Positions 25,299 to 34,024 of a DNA stretch of 44,248 nt are shown here, piece after piece; the stretch's first letter is position 1, and the number at the start of each line of letters is the position of its first letter. The DNA is taken from contig CAIMMM010000134.1 of NCBI GenBank assembly GCA_903842575.1, positions 1-44,248 on the forward strand, written 5' to 3'. The stretch is from an uncultured Bacteroidota bacterium. Lineage in GTDB: Bacteria; Bacteroidota; Bacteroidia; Flavobacteriales; Flavobacteriaceae. The notes below the pieces were generated by a model. The model saw only the letters and a list, made by a program, of their open reading frames with translations, had not been told where the DNA came from and did not search any database. Made by a program: the position numbers and the translations under genes.

Positions 25299-26159
25299 TT
25301 ATAGCACATTTAAAACCTGCTCCTTAATTTTTTCCAATTCGTCTTTCATCATCACGACCAGTTTTTGCATTTGTGCATGGTTGGATTTGGAGCCCATAGT
25401 ATTGATTTCTCTACCCATTTCTTGGGTAATGAATCCTAGTTTTCTACCATTGGCTTCAGTGCCTTTGATGGTTTCTAGAAAATAATCCAGATGATTGGTA
25501 AGCCTTACTTTTTCTTCAGTGATGTCCAATTTTTCGAGGTAATAAATCAATTCTTGTTCGAACCGATTTTCATCCACATTCACTTTCAATTCAGAAATAG
25601 CGGTTTGCAAACGATCTTTTATGGCTTGAACGCGTTCAGGATCTAATGCCAGCGCATCATTCATATACTGCCGAATGTTGCCAATTCGCAATTGAAATTC
25701 TTTCTCCAAAGACATGCCTTCATCCTGCCGGAAATTCCAAATATTGTCTAATGCTTCCTTGATTACTTTTTGAATTTCTGCCCAATCGTTTTCGTCAATT
25801 TCATCCCGTTCTGTTTTCAAAGCATCGGGCATTCTAACGGCCATTTTCATTAGTTCCGTTTCGTCAGCATTGGGAATTACTTCTTGCATCTGTTTGATGT
25901 ATGCTTTTACGATAGGTGCATTGATTTTTGAGGAAGTCTGCTCGCCGGTCATTTCTATAAAGATGGAGAAATCAATTTTCCCTCTTTCCAATTTTAAGGC
26001 GATTTCGTTGCGTAAACCCAATTCCATTTCGCGGTAAACAGATGGCATTCTGGTGTTTAAATCTAAGCCTTTACTGTTAAGTGATTTTACTTCTACAGTT
26101 ATTTTTTTAGTTGGTAATTGTAAAGTGGCTTTACCAAAACCCGTCATCGATTGTATCAT
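25299..26159 (-). CDS. yicC: YicC family protein (probable endoribonuclease)
   Basis: 286 residues with the N-terminal hallmark MIQSMTGFGKA and the C-terminal DUF1732 end (GRKLGFITQEMGREINTMGSKSNH). YicC proteins are conserved stress-related RNases in the cytosol. First gene of the yicC-gmk-nadD-gpsA run, with a good -7 element 19 bases upstream. Confidence 0.93.
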   Translation of the reverse strand: MIQSMTGFGKATLQLPTKKITVEVKSLNSKGLDLNTRMPSVYREMELGLRNEIALKLERGKIDFSIFIEMTGEQTSSKINAPIVKAYIKQMQEVIPNADETELMKMAVRMPDALKTERDEIDENDWAEIQKVIKEALDNIWNFRQDEGMSLEKEFQLRIGNIRQYMNDALALDPERVQAIKDRLQTAISELKVNVDENRFEQELIYYLEKLDITEEKVRLTNHLDYFLETIKGTEANGRKLGFITQEMGREINTMGSKSNHAQMQKLVVMMKDELEKIKEQVLNVL

Positions 26160-26178
26160 AATTTTATTCTAAAGTCTT

Positions 26179-26186
26179 CAAAGATA
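26179..26186 (-). promoter_or_regulatory. -7 promoter element for yicC operon
   Basis: Minus strand TATCTTTG, an exact TAnnTTTG match, 19 bases before the ATG at 26159. Confidence 0.5.
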
Positions 26187-26240
26187 ATTAAAAGTTTACA
26201 GTAAACAGTTGCGGCATTCAGTTATGATTGTAATCAAAAA

Positions 26241-26591
26241 TCAACTCAAAACTTTCATCACCTGAAGCATATTTTGCTGGCTATTGCCGATGTAGATTTT
26301 GTTGTCGATAATAAAAACCGGCCGACTTAAAAAAGTGTAATGTTCTAAAATATAATTTTTATAATCGGTTTCGGATAACGCTTTGTTTTTTAAATCCAGG
26401 GATTTGTAAAGCACCGCTTTTTTACTAAAAAGCGCTTCATAACTTCCCGATAGTTGTCGCATGTCTTCTAGTTCTTCAGGAGTAATTGGGTTCTGTTTGA
26501 TATCGTGAAAAACCAAATTGTTCTTTTTTGGTAATGATTTAATAATTTTTCGACAGGTATCGCAAGAGGCGAGATAATATATTTTGTCCAT
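26241..26591 (-). CDS. ArsC/Spx-family (arsenate reductase-like) protein
   Basis: 116 residues, thioredoxin-like fold. The active-site motif is CDTCRK (Cys10, Cys13), as in the YffB/Spx branch of the ArsC family, and the C-terminal part has RPVFIIDNKIYIG. No arsenic-resistance genes are nearby, so a general thiol role is more likely than arsenate reduction. It is divergent from the DinB-like gene. Confidence 0.85.
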   Translation of the reverse strand: MDKIYYLASCDTCRKIIKSLPKKNNLVFHDIKQNPITPEELEDMRQLSGSYEALFSKKAVLYKSLDLKNKALSETDYKNYILEHYTFLSRPVFIIDNKIYIGNSQQNMLQVMKVLS

Positions 26592-26610
26592 ATCCGATAA
26601 TTTCTAATTA

Positions 26611-26618
26611 CAAAGGAA
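26611..26618 (-). promoter_or_regulatory. -7 promoter element for the ArsC-like gene
   Basis: Minus strand TTCCTTTG, one mismatch to TAnnTTTG, 19 bases before the ATG at 26591. Confidence 0.35.
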
Positions 26619-26641
26619 ATTCATTTGACATTTAAAATGAT

Positions 26642-26649
26642 TATTTTTG
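26642..26649 (+). promoter_or_regulatory. -7 promoter element for the DinB-like gene
   Basis: TATTTTTG, an exact TAnnTTTG match, 15 bases before the ATG at 26665. Its last three bases are the TTG that could be mistaken for an upstream start codon. Confidence 0.5.
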
Positions 26650-26664
26650 ACAAAAATTATTTTT

Positions 26665-27120
26665 ATGGACACAACTTTTAAAATCTGGGAGGCAAATAGA
26701 AATTTGTATTTAAATTTTTTAAATACGTATTCCTTAGAGCAACTTAATAAAATTCCGAATGGATTTAGCAATAATCTTATTTGGAATATTGGACACATTG
26801 TTGTTTCACAGCAAGGATTGGTATATCGCTTGTCGGGTTTGCCAATGCATGTTACGGATGAAATGTTTGAAAGTTATAAAAACGGTTCAAAACCAACAGG
26901 AACAACTACAACAGCAGCAGTTGACGAAATAAAAGCATTGTTGCTTTCGCTTATAAAACAAACAAAAGAGGATTACGCAAAAGGAAAATTTATTTCCTAT
27001 AATGAGTATACTACTTCAACGGGCTTTAATCTTACTTCAACAAAAGAAGCTATGGAATTCAACAATTATCATGAAGCAATTCACCTTGGTTTTATAATGA
27101 ATATTAGAAAGTTTATTTAA
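26665..27120 (+). CDS. DinB-like metal-binding protein
   Basis: 151 residues from MDTTFKIWEANRN, the usual size for the DinB/YfiT four-helix bundle. The metal-binding histidines can be placed in WNIGHIVV (about 41) and in NNYHEAIHLG (about 137 and 141). Family members are thiol-dependent metalloenzymes, often bacillithiol transferases in Firmicutes; the substrate here is unknown. I take the ATG after the -7 element as the start, not the TTG inside it. Confidence 0.85.
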   Translation: MDTTFKIWEANRNLYLNFLNTYSLEQLNKIPNGFSNNLIWNIGHIVVSQQGLVYRLSGLPMHVTDEMFESYKNGSKPTGTTTTAAVDEIKALLLSLIKQTKEDYAKGKFISYNEYTTSTGFNLTSTKEAMEFNNYHEAIHLGFIMNIRKFI

Positions 27121-27128
27121 TACATTTG
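27121..27128 (+). promoter_or_regulatory. -7 promoter element for the trans-sulfuration gene
   Basis: TACATTTG, an exact TAnnTTTG match, 16 bases before the ATG at 27145; it begins directly after the DinB-like stop codon. Confidence 0.5.
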
Positions 27129-27144
27129 CAGAAAATTATTTAAA

Positions 27145-28290
27145 ATGAAATTCAATACCAAAGCCATACACGGAGGACAACATCACGATCCGTCAACAGG
27201 CGCAGTGATGCCGCCAGTTTATCAAACATCAACTTTTGTACAAAATAGTCCTGGCAAACCATTAAATCCAGATTACGAATATTCTCGTGCAGCAAACCCA
27301 ACAAGAACTGCTTTGGAAAATGCATTGGCAAGTATTGAAAACGGAACGCGTGGATTGGCTTTTTCATCCGGATTAGCAGCAACCGATTGTTTGTTGCGTT
27401 CTTTTAAAGCGGGGGATGAAATCATTGCTATGGATGATTTGTATGGAGGAACGTATAGAATGTTTACAAGAATTTACAAAGACAGCGGCATAAAATTTCA
27501 TTTTGTGGATATGAATGACATCGCAAAATTCAAATCGTTAATCAACGAAAACACAAAACTGGTTTGGGTTGAAACGCCTACCAATCCTTTGATGAAATTA
27601 GCCGATATTCAAGAAATTGCCAAAATTACTAAAGAAAATAAAATCCTTTTTGCGGTTGACAATACTTTTGCAACCCCTTATTTGCAAAAACCGTTGGATT
27701 TAGGCGCCGATGTAGTTATGCATTCTGCAACCAAATACCTTGGCGGTCACTCCGATGTTATTGCGGGAGCTTTAATTGTAAAAGATGCAGCATTGGGTGA
27801 ACAATTGCATTTTCAACAATTTGCAACGGGCGCTACACTTGGACCAATGGACAGTTTCTTGGTTTTAAGAGGTATAAAAACACTGCATTTACGCGTACAA
27901 AGACATTGCGAAAACGGCGGGAAGGTGGTTGATTTTTTAGTGAATCATCCAAAAATTAAAACGGTTTATTATCCTGGATTGCCTAGTCATCCACATCACG
28001 AAATCGCAAAAAAACAAATGAGTGGTTTTGGAGGTATGGTTTCTTTTACCTTTGTTTCGGGTAAAAAAGAAGATTCAATTAAGTTTCTTGAAAATTTAAA
28101 AGTATTTACTTTGGCCGAATCTCTTGGAGGGGTTGAGTCGTTAGCCAATCATCCTGCATTAATGACCCACGCTTCTATTCCAGAAGACAAAAGAAAAGAG
28201 ATTGGAATCACCGATGATTTAGTGAGGCTAAGTGTGGGCATAGAAGATGTTGAAGATTTAATTGAAGATTTAAAACAAGCGTTAGCATAA
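27145..28290 (+). CDS. metB: trans-sulfuration PLP enzyme (cystathionine gamma-synthase/lyase)
   Basis: 381 residues of the Cys/Met metabolism PLP family. The PLP lysine is Lys197 in SATKYLGGHSD; the YSRAANPTR stretch (46-54) binds substrate and PLP phosphate, and ETPTNPLMKLADI (143-155) is typical. It makes or breaks cystathionine in the cysteine-methionine interconversion. Synthase and lyase cannot be separated safely by sequence, so the symbol metB is provisional. Transcribed from its own promoter and closed by a strong bidirectional terminator. Confidence 0.88.
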   Translation: MKFNTKAIHGGQHHDPSTGAVMPPVYQTSTFVQNSPGKPLNPDYEYSRAANPTRTALENALASIENGTRGLAFSSGLAATDCLLRSFKAGDEIIAMDDLYGGTYRMFTRIYKDSGIKFHFVDMNDIAKFKSLINENTKLVWVETPTNPLMKLADIQEIAKITKENKILFAVDNTFATPYLQKPLDLGADVVMHSATKYLGGHSDVIAGALIVKDAALGEQLHFQQFATGATLGPMDSFLVLRGIKTLHLRVQRHCENGGKVVDFLVNHPKIKTVYYPGLPSHPHHEIAKKQMSGFGGMVSFTFVSGKKEDSIKFLENLKVFTLAESLGGVESLANHPALMTHASIPEDKRKEIGITDDLVRLSVGIEDVEDLIEDLKQALA

Positions 28291-28306
28291 GCAAAGTATA
28301 TTTCAT

Positions 28307-28344
28307 AAAAAAGCCCAATACAGTTTTTAGTATTGGGCTTTTTT
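28307..28344. terminator. bidirectional terminator between convergent genes
   Basis: A perfect 15-bp stem (AAAAAAGCCCAATAC with GTATTGGGCTTTTTT) around an 8-nt loop, between metB (+) and the outer-membrane protein gene (-). Confidence 0.9.
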
Positions 28345-28360
28345 ATATCTTGTCAATATG

Positions 28361-29149
28361 CTATTGCAAATAATAGATATATCCAAAATTAAACCATACT
28401 AGCCAGTCATTAGCTCTATTTTCAAGATAGACTTTCGGGTCTGGATTTAAACCATCAACCCAATTGGAAAAGTAATATTGCCAACGTAAATCCAACATTA
28501 AATCGGAAAGTTCGGTTAATTTATAACGACATCCAATACTTGAAACAATCGACCATACGTTTCCTCCTTGATTCGATGTGGCATTGTAATATTTTATTGG
28601 AGTTGAGATAGGAGTATTCAAAGGGCCAAGTGTAGAATAGGCCTCAGGATCATAAAAACTAAATTGCGCACCCAAACTTATGAAAGGAGCTAAAGCGCCA
28701 ATTCTAGAAGTAAACTCTCTAATGCTCAAAGGGAAATATTCTAATTGCATTCCAATATTAGTTACCGCAGTACTCCCTCTCATTGCTCTTAATTGGGTTG
28801 CAAACAAACTGGTGTCTCCAGAATCTACCCATCTTCCGTAATGCTTCAAATTTGTTTTATTATAAGACAATTCACTTCTTAATTTGAAGTGGTCATTAAA
28901 AAAAGTTTCAGGAGTGTAGCAATTACATTCTGCTTTATAGGAGAAATTAAGATAATGAATTATACCTATTCCATATCCAGTATTTCCTAAATTTGTAGTA
29001 GTATTATATCGTTGTCCGTAATCGGATTGAAAAGCGACAGGCCCGGCGATGGCGCCAACTTCGTGAGAAAAACCAAATTGAGCATTTGTGTTATTGGTAA
29101 ACCCAAAAACACAGAAGATGGTTAATAATAAATACTTTGGCATTTGCAT
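28361..29149 (-). CDS. outer-membrane beta-barrel protein, Flavobacteriaceae-specific type
   Basis: 262 residues (or 260 from the second ATG, MPKYLLL). A signal peptide ends near NTNAQ, then comes FGFSHEVGAIAGPVAFQSDYGQR and alternating strands rich in aromatic residues, ending WLVWFNFGYIYYLQ. This agrees with an outer-membrane barrel; from memory it resembles the family named THC0290_0291, whose function is unknown. An ECNCY cysteine pair near residue 76 is notable. Monocistronic, with a good -7 element and terminator. Confidence 0.75.
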   Translation of the reverse strand: MQMPKYLLLTIFCVFGFTNNTNAQFGFSHEVGAIAGPVAFQSDYGQRYNTTTNLGNTGYGIGIIHYLNFSYKAECNCYTPETFFNDHFKLRSELSYNKTNLKHYGRWVDSGDTSLFATQLRAMRGSTAVTNIGMQLEYFPLSIREFTSRIGALAPFISLGAQFSFYDPEAYSTLGPLNTPISTPIKYYNATSNQGGNVWSIVSSIGCRYKLTELSDLMLDLRWQYYFSNWVDGLNPDPKVYLENRANDWLVWFNFGYIYYLQ

Positions 29150-29171
29150 ACTAAATTAATTCAATTCCCGA

Positions 29172-29179
29172 CAAATATA
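29172..29179 (-). promoter_or_regulatory. -7 promoter element for the outer-membrane protein gene
   Basis: Minus strand TATATTTG, an exact TAnnTTTG match, 22 bases before the ATG at 29149. The rest of the 259-base divergent gap to gdhA is very AT-rich with no other recognisable site. Confidence 0.5.
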
Positions 29180-29352
29180 TAAAAACAAAATTCACATATA
29201 AAATAAAACAAACAATTGTTGATTTATATACGAAAAAAAGCATTAAAAGCTTTAAATATAAGTATTAAACACATGTTTTTTAAAAAATTATTAATGGAAT
29301 AATAAAAATTATGAGAATTTAAAAAAAAGTATAGCAATATTTTAATAAAATG

Positions 29353-29360
29353 TATATTTG
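29353..29360 (+). promoter_or_regulatory. -7 promoter element for gdhA
   Basis: TATATTTG, an exact TAnnTTTG match, 48 bases before the ATG at 29409. Confidence 0.5.
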
Positions 29361-29408
29361 TTGCCGATTAACGAAATCGTTTTCTTAAAACTTAATAATC
29401 TAATAATC

Positions 29409-30752
29409 ATGTCACAAAGTATTAATGCTTTTATTGAAGCTGTTGCAAAAAAAAATGCCAATGAACCTGAATTTATGCAGGCAGTTAAAGAGGTTGCAGA
29501 AACTGTAATCCCTTTTATTGAAGAGAATAAAAAATACCAAAACAAAATGCTTTTGGAAAGAATGGTTGAATCTGAACGTATCTTTATGTTTAGAGTAGTT
29601 TGGTTTGATGATGCTGGGAATACTCAAGTAAATAGAGGGTACCGTATTCAAATGAACTCGGCTATCGGACCTTACAAAGGAGGAATTCGTTTTCATCCTT
29701 CTGTAAATTTAAGTATTTTGAAATTTCTTGCTTTTGAGCAAACGTTCAAAAATAGTTTAACAACATTGCCTATGGGTGGTGGAAAAGGAGGAGCAGATTT
29801 TGATCCAAAAGGGAAATCTGATAATGAAGTAATGCGTTTTTGTCAATCTTTCATGACAGAATTGTCTAAACATATTGGTCCAAATACAGATGTTCCTGCT
29901 GGAGATATTGGAGTTGGCGGAAGAGAAGTAGGTTATATGTTTGGTCAATATAAAAGACTAAGAAATGAATTTACAGGAGTTTTAACGGGTAAAGGAATTT
30001 CTTTTGGAGGGTCTCTTATTCGTCCAGAAGCTACAGGATATGGCGATGTGTATTTTGCACAAAGCATGCTACAAACCAAAGGAGATAGTTTTACTGGAAA
30101 AACAGTTGTAATTTCTGGATCAGGAAATGTGGCTCAATATGCGGCTGAAAAAGCAACGCAATTGGGTGGAAAAGTAGTTACTATGTCCGATTCTGCAGGG
30201 TATATTTATGATGCAGATGGAATTGATGCTACTAAATTGGCTCATGTAATGGAAATTAAAAATGAACTTCGCGGAAGAATTAGTGATTATGTTACTAAAT
30301 ATCCAAACGCAAAATATGTTGCAGGAAAACGCCCTTGGGAAGTTAAATGTGATGTGGCTTTACCATGTGCTACTCAAAATGAATTGAATGAAGAAGAAGC
30401 AAAAACACTTGTAGCCAACGGATGTATTTGTGTTGCCGAAGGAGCCAACATGCCTTCTACACCCGAAGCGGTAATCGTTTTCCAAAACGCAAAAATATTA
30501 TTTGCACCAGGAAAAGCATCCAATGCAGGTGGAGTAGCAACTTCAGGACTTGAAATGTCTCAAAATTCTTTGAGATTAAGCTGGTCATCAGAAGAAGTGG
30601 ACGAAAGATTAAAAGGAATTATGTTAGCAATTCATGCTTCTTGCGTAAAATATGGTACCGAAGCGAATGGTTATGTTGACTATGTAAAAGGGGCTAATAT
30701 TGCTGGTTTCGTAAAAGTTGCCGATGCTATGCTAGGTCAAGGAGTAGTGTAA
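29409..30752 (+). CDS. gdhA: glutamate dehydrogenase, hexameric NADP type
   Basis: 447 residues from MSQSINAFIE; an in-frame start at 29358 falls inside or before the -7 element and adds non-conserved residues. It makes glutamate from 2-oxoglutarate and ammonium. Seen: FRVVWFDDAGNTQVNRGYRIQ, the substrate-binding lysine stretches YKGGIRFHP and LPMGGGKGGAD, and the nucleotide fold GSGNVAQYAAEKA. Length and motifs are those of the about-450-residue bacterial/fungal class, usually NADP-specific. Monocistronic, with a hairpin terminator after it. Confidence 0.95.
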   Translation: MSQSINAFIEAVAKKNANEPEFMQAVKEVAETVIPFIEENKKYQNKMLLERMVESERIFMFRVVWFDDAGNTQVNRGYRIQMNSAIGPYKGGIRFHPSVNLSILKFLAFEQTFKNSLTTLPMGGGKGGADFDPKGKSDNEVMRFCQSFMTELSKHIGPNTDVPAGDIGVGGREVGYMFGQYKRLRNEFTGVLTGKGISFGGSLIRPEATGYGDVYFAQSMLQTKGDSFTGKTVVISGSGNVAQYAAEKATQLGGKVVTMSDSAGYIYDADGIDATKLAHVMEIKNELRGRISDYVTKYPNAKYVAGKRPWEVKCDVALPCATQNELNEEEAKTLVANGCICVAEGANMPSTPEAVIVFQNAKILFAPGKASNAGGVATSGLEMSQNSLRLSWSSEEVDERLKGIMLAIHASCVKYGTEANGYVDYVKGANIAGFVKVADAMLGQGVV

Positions 30753-30781
30753 TTGCACTATTTTTTATCTTTATAAATTAT

Positions 30782-30812
30782 AATGCCTTCAATTTTGAAG
30801 GCATTTTTTTTA
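30782..30812 (+). terminator. rho-independent terminator after gdhA
   Basis: AATGCCTTCAA pairs with TTGAAGGCATT around a short T loop and is followed by a T tract, 29 bases after the gdhA stop. Confidence 0.8.
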
Positions 30813-30848
30813 ATTAGTATATAAAAAATGGAATATTTGCGTTTATAC

Positions 30849-30856
30849 TATATTTG
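30849..30856 (+). promoter_or_regulatory. -7 promoter element for porZ
   Basis: TATATTTG, an exact TAnnTTTG match, 18 bases before the ATG at 30875. The TTG at its end is in frame with porZ but lies in the promoter. Confidence 0.5.
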
Positions 30857-30874
30857 TATGATAATTTTGTTTCT

Positions 30875-33169
30875 ATGAAAAAGCGCTTTTTTTATTTATT
30901 GCTATTAATTTTTCAAGTTGGATTTTCGCAGCAAAACCAATTGTGGAAAGGCTATTTCTCCTATAATGAAATTAAAGATTTATCGGAATCCCCAACAAGA
31001 ATATTTGCCGCTGCTGAAAACGCCTTGTTTTTAAAAAACCTGAGTACCAACGACATTAAAACCACCAATACCATTAATGGCCTGTCGGGTCAAACCATCA
31101 CTGCATTATACCACAGTCCCACCTTTAACAAAACAATAGTTGGCTATGAAACGGGGTTGTTAATTGTGATTAACGAAATAGACGGTTCCATGCTAAACGT
31201 GGTCGACATTATTAATAAATCCATACCCTCCAACATTAAGAGGGTTAATCATTTTATGGAATATGACGGAATCATTTATGTGTCTTGTGATTTTGGTATT
31301 GTACAATATAAATTAGCTACATTGGAATTTGGCGACACCTATTTTATTGGTCCGGCGGGTCAAGAAGTTAAAGTATTTCAAACGACTGTTTTTAACGATG
31401 AAATTTATGCGGTTACTCAAAACAACGGTATCAGGAAAGCATCCGTTACCAATCCAAATTTGAATGATTTTTCACAATGGCAACTTTTTGATGGCGGTTT
31501 TTGGAATGGGATTGTAACGTTCAATAATCAGTTAGTCGCGATGAATGCCAACAATAAAGTATATAAGTATAATGGTGCTTTTTTTAATGAATTTGCAAAT
31601 TTGAATCAGACGGGATTGGATATTAGAGCAACAGTTGATGGTTTGATAGCAACAACGTTGAATCATGTTTATGTTTACAGCCAAAATTTAAGTCAAATAG
31701 TTCACATACAAAACGATCAAGTTGCCGAAATACCGGTGACATTTTCCTGTGCCACTATAATTAATTCAGTTATTTATATTGGAACAAATGAAAATGGAAT
31801 TGTGTCATCGGCCTTGGCAAACCCCACAAGTTTTGAATTTATAATGCCCAACGGTCCTTCAAAAAACAATATTTTTTCTATCAATACTTCTTCAAGCAAT
31901 ATTTGGGCAGTCTACGGAGGGTATACCTCTCAATATGATCCATCTCCACTTCAACACAAAGGAATTAGTAAATATTCCAATAATCAATGGCTAAATATTC
32001 CCTATAGCGATGTGCATTTTCCTGGAAGTGAAACGCCCAATTTGGTAAGAGTTTCGGTTAACCCAACTAATGAAAATCAAATTTTTGTAAGCTCTTATTT
32101 TGCGGGACTTTTAGTGTTTGAAAATGATGTGCTTTCCACAGTTTATAATAAAGCCAATAGCGGATTAGAAACTATTTTTCCGTCAGACCCAGTTGATTCA
32201 AATTTAAGAATAGAACAAAGTGCTTTTGATAGATCTGGGAATTTATGGATGACAAATGGATTAGTTGCCAATGGATTAAAAGAACTGAAAGCCAATGGGC
32301 AATGGCAATCGTATAGTTTAATTACTATTTTAAACAGTTTTTTAGATGCCCGATTAGGCAAAATGGTCATCGACAAAAACGGAACAAAATGGTTTTGCAC
32401 GACTTCCGATGGTGTAGTTGCCTTTAATGAAAACGGAGGAGTTTTCAAGAAAATATCCATCGGCGAAGAAACGGGGAATCTACCTATTGAAGATGTAAGA
32501 GCTATAGCAGTTGATAACAGAAGCCAACTTTGGATTGGTACCAAAAAAGGATTACGCGTTTTGCCAAGTACGGGGAGTTTTAATAATGAGGGACAAATGA
32601 AAGCGAATGCCATCATAATTCTCGAAGACGGAGTGGCGCAGGAATTACTTTACGAACAATTTATTACCGATATTGCTGTGGATGGCGCCAATCAAAAATG
32701 GGTGGGAACCGCCGATTCTGGCGTGTTTTTATTTTCATCCAACGGACAAGAAACACTATATCACTTTACAAAAGACAATTCCCCTTTGCCCAGTAATGTC
32801 ATCAATGATATTGATATTAATGGAGTTACTGGCGAAGTTTTTTTTGTAACTGATAAAGGAATGGTTTCTTTCAAAGGGACATCCACAGACCCAAGTAATT
32901 CTCTTCAAGATGTATACGTATATCCAAATCCTGTCCGTCCTGAATTTAATGGAACAGTTAAAATTGCCGGATTAATTTCGAAAGCCAATATAAAAATTAC
33001 CGATATAGAAGGGAATTTAGTTTATGAAACAAAATCCATTGGCGGCACCATAGAATGGGATACTACTGCTTTTGGAAAATATAAAGTGGCCTCAGGGGTT
33101 TATATGATTTTCATTGCTGCCGAAGATGCTTCCGAAACCGCTGTCAAAAAAGTGATGATCATCCGATAA
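30875..33169 (+). CDS. porZ: PorZ, type IX secretion system surface protein
   Basis: 764 residues from MKKRFFYLLLL. Signal peptide (to about residue 19, VGFSQ), then two seven-bladed beta-propeller-like regions with repeated WIGTKKGLRVL- and WVGTADSGVFLF-like blade ends, and a C-terminal type IX sorting domain (last about 80 residues, starting VYVYPNPVRPEF and ending KKVMIIR). PorZ is part of the Bacteroidota type IX attachment complex at the cell surface, which processes and anchors secreted cargo to A-LPS. The start is set after the -7 element. Transcribed towards recO with a 62-base gap. Confidence 0.9.
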   Translation: MKKRFFYLLLLIFQVGFSQQNQLWKGYFSYNEIKDLSESPTRIFAAAENALFLKNLSTNDIKTTNTINGLSGQTITALYHSPTFNKTIVGYETGLLIVINEIDGSMLNVVDIINKSIPSNIKRVNHFMEYDGIIYVSCDFGIVQYKLATLEFGDTYFIGPAGQEVKVFQTTVFNDEIYAVTQNNGIRKASVTNPNLNDFSQWQLFDGGFWNGIVTFNNQLVAMNANNKVYKYNGAFFNEFANLNQTGLDIRATVDGLIATTLNHVYVYSQNLSQIVHIQNDQVAEIPVTFSCATIINSVIYIGTNENGIVSSALANPTSFEFIMPNGPSKNNIFSINTSSSNIWAVYGGYTSQYDPSPLQHKGISKYSNNQWLNIPYSDVHFPGSETPNLVRVSVNPTNENQIFVSSYFAGLLVFENDVLSTVYNKANSGLETIFPSDPVDSNLRIEQSAFDRSGNLWMTNGLVANGLKELKANGQWQSYSLITILNSFLDARLGKMVIDKNGTKWFCTTSDGVVAFNENGGVFKKISIGEETGNLPIEDVRAIAVDNRSQLWIGTKKGLRVLPSTGSFNNEGQMKANAIIILEDGVAQELLYEQFITDIAVDGANQKWVGTADSGVFLFSSNGQETLYHFTKDNSPLPSNVINDIDINGVTGEVFFVTDKGMVSFKGTSTDPSNSLQDVYVYPNPVRPEFNGTVKIAGLISKANIKITDIEGNLVYETKSIGGTIEWDTTAFGKYKVASGVYMIFIAAEDASETAVKKVMIIR

Positions 33170-33193
33170 CAATTGCCACCCTGTTTAGTCTAT

Positions 33194-33211
33194 ACTGAGC
33201 GCAGTCGAAGT
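33194..33211. repeat. short intergenic repeat (CTGAGCGCAGTCGAAG type)
   Basis: ACTGAGCGCAGTCGAAGT in the porZ-recO gap is more GC-rich than its surroundings. I recognise it as one arm of a palindromic repeat frequent in Flavobacteriaceae intergenic DNA; here no second arm is seen. Confidence 0.55.
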
Positions 33212-33231
33212 ACATAAATCGTAACTAATTC

Positions 33232-33945
33232 ATGCAAGTAAAAACCAAAGCCATCGTCATTTCTTCCTTGAAATATCAGGAAAAAAGCTTGATTGTAAAG
33301 TGTTTTACGCTATCCGATGGTTTGAAATCCTACTTTGTTCGCGACGCTTTTTCCTCCAGAAAATCCAATCAGAAAATTGCTTATTTTCAACCCTTAACGA
33401 TTCTTGAAATTGAAGCCGTTCACAAAAATAAAGGAACATTAGAAAGTTTTAAGGAAATTAAAGTGGCGATGCCTTTTCATTCCATCCATTCCGATGTGGT
33501 GAAAAGTACTATAGTCATGTTTGTTTCCGAAATTTTAAATACCTCCATTCAGGAAGAAGAGAAAAACGAATCGCTTTTTAGTTTCTTGGAAACGGCGATG
33601 CATTGGTTGGATAACCACAATGAAATCAGCAATTTTCATCTTGTTTTATTGCTTGAAATTACAAAATATCTTGGCTTTTATCCTGATGTTGCTAACATAG
33701 AAAGCAATTTTTTCGAGATGTCCGAAGGCATTTTTTCTCCTTTTCACGCCATTAGTTCCCTTACTGAATATGAAACCAATTTATTCAAAAAACTCATTGA
33801 TCTAAAATTCGATAACAGTGAAAAATATTTTCACGTTATTGAAAGACAAATTCTCCTGAAAATTCTCATTGATTATTATAGTTTTCATCTAGATGGATTC
33901 AGAAAACCCAAATCCCTCGAAGTTTTGAAAGAAGTTTTTGAGTAA
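33232..33945 (+). CDS. recO: DNA repair protein RecO
   Basis: 237 residues. The N-terminal OB-fold start MQVKTKAIVISSLKYQEKSLIVKCFT and the SYFVRDAFSSRKS stretch fit RecO, which loads RecA on SSB-coated DNA in the RecFOR pathway. The C-terminal half is helical (LHLVLLLEITKYLGFYPD-like stretch at about 140-160). No zinc-binding cysteine set is present, as in several RecO proteins. A TTTTGCC-type repeat starts directly after the stop codon. Confidence 0.9.
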   Translation: MQVKTKAIVISSLKYQEKSLIVKCFTLSDGLKSYFVRDAFSSRKSNQKIAYFQPLTILEIEAVHKNKGTLESFKEIKVAMPFHSIHSDVVKSTIVMFVSEILNTSIQEEEKNESLFSFLETAMHWLDNHNEISNFHLVLLLEITKYLGFYPDVANIESNFFEMSEGIFSPFHAISSLTEYETNLFKKLIDLKFDNSEKYFHVIERQILLKILIDYYSFHLDGFRKPKSLEVLKEVFE

Positions 33946-33973
33946 TTTTCACTTTTGCCTTTTGCCTTTTGCC
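33946..33973. repeat. 7-bp tandem repeat, unit TTTTGCC (4 units)
   Basis: Heptamers TTTTCAC, TTTTGCC, TTTTGCC, TTTTGCC start at the base after the recO stop codon and end 20 bases before the ileS -7 element. Confidence 0.9.
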
Positions 33974-33992
33974 TTTTTATTCTAAAATTCCT

Positions 33993-34000
33993 TACTTTCG
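33993..34000 (+). promoter_or_regulatory. -7 promoter element for ileS
   Basis: TACTTTCG, one mismatch to TAnnTTTG, 24 bases before the ATG at 34025. The TTTTGCC repeat is upstream of it. Confidence 0.45.
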
Positions 34001-34024
34001 CAAATCGATTTTAGAAAAGATATA

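Noticed and set aside
26241..26591. Arsenic-resistance function
   Set aside because: The CxxC ArsC-like protein stands alone with no arsenite pump or regulator nearby, so I keep it as a general ArsC/Spx-family protein.
26647..26664. TTG start for the DinB-like gene
   Set aside because: The TTG is the end of the -7 element TATTTTTG; transcription would begin after it.
30854..30874. TTG start for porZ
   Set aside because: It lies in the -7 element TATATTTG, and the signal peptide begins properly at MKKRFFY (30875).
32143..32616. 157-codon open frame antisense to porZ
   Set aside because: Fully inside porZ, whose product has clear domains throughout; the antisense translation has no recognisable family.
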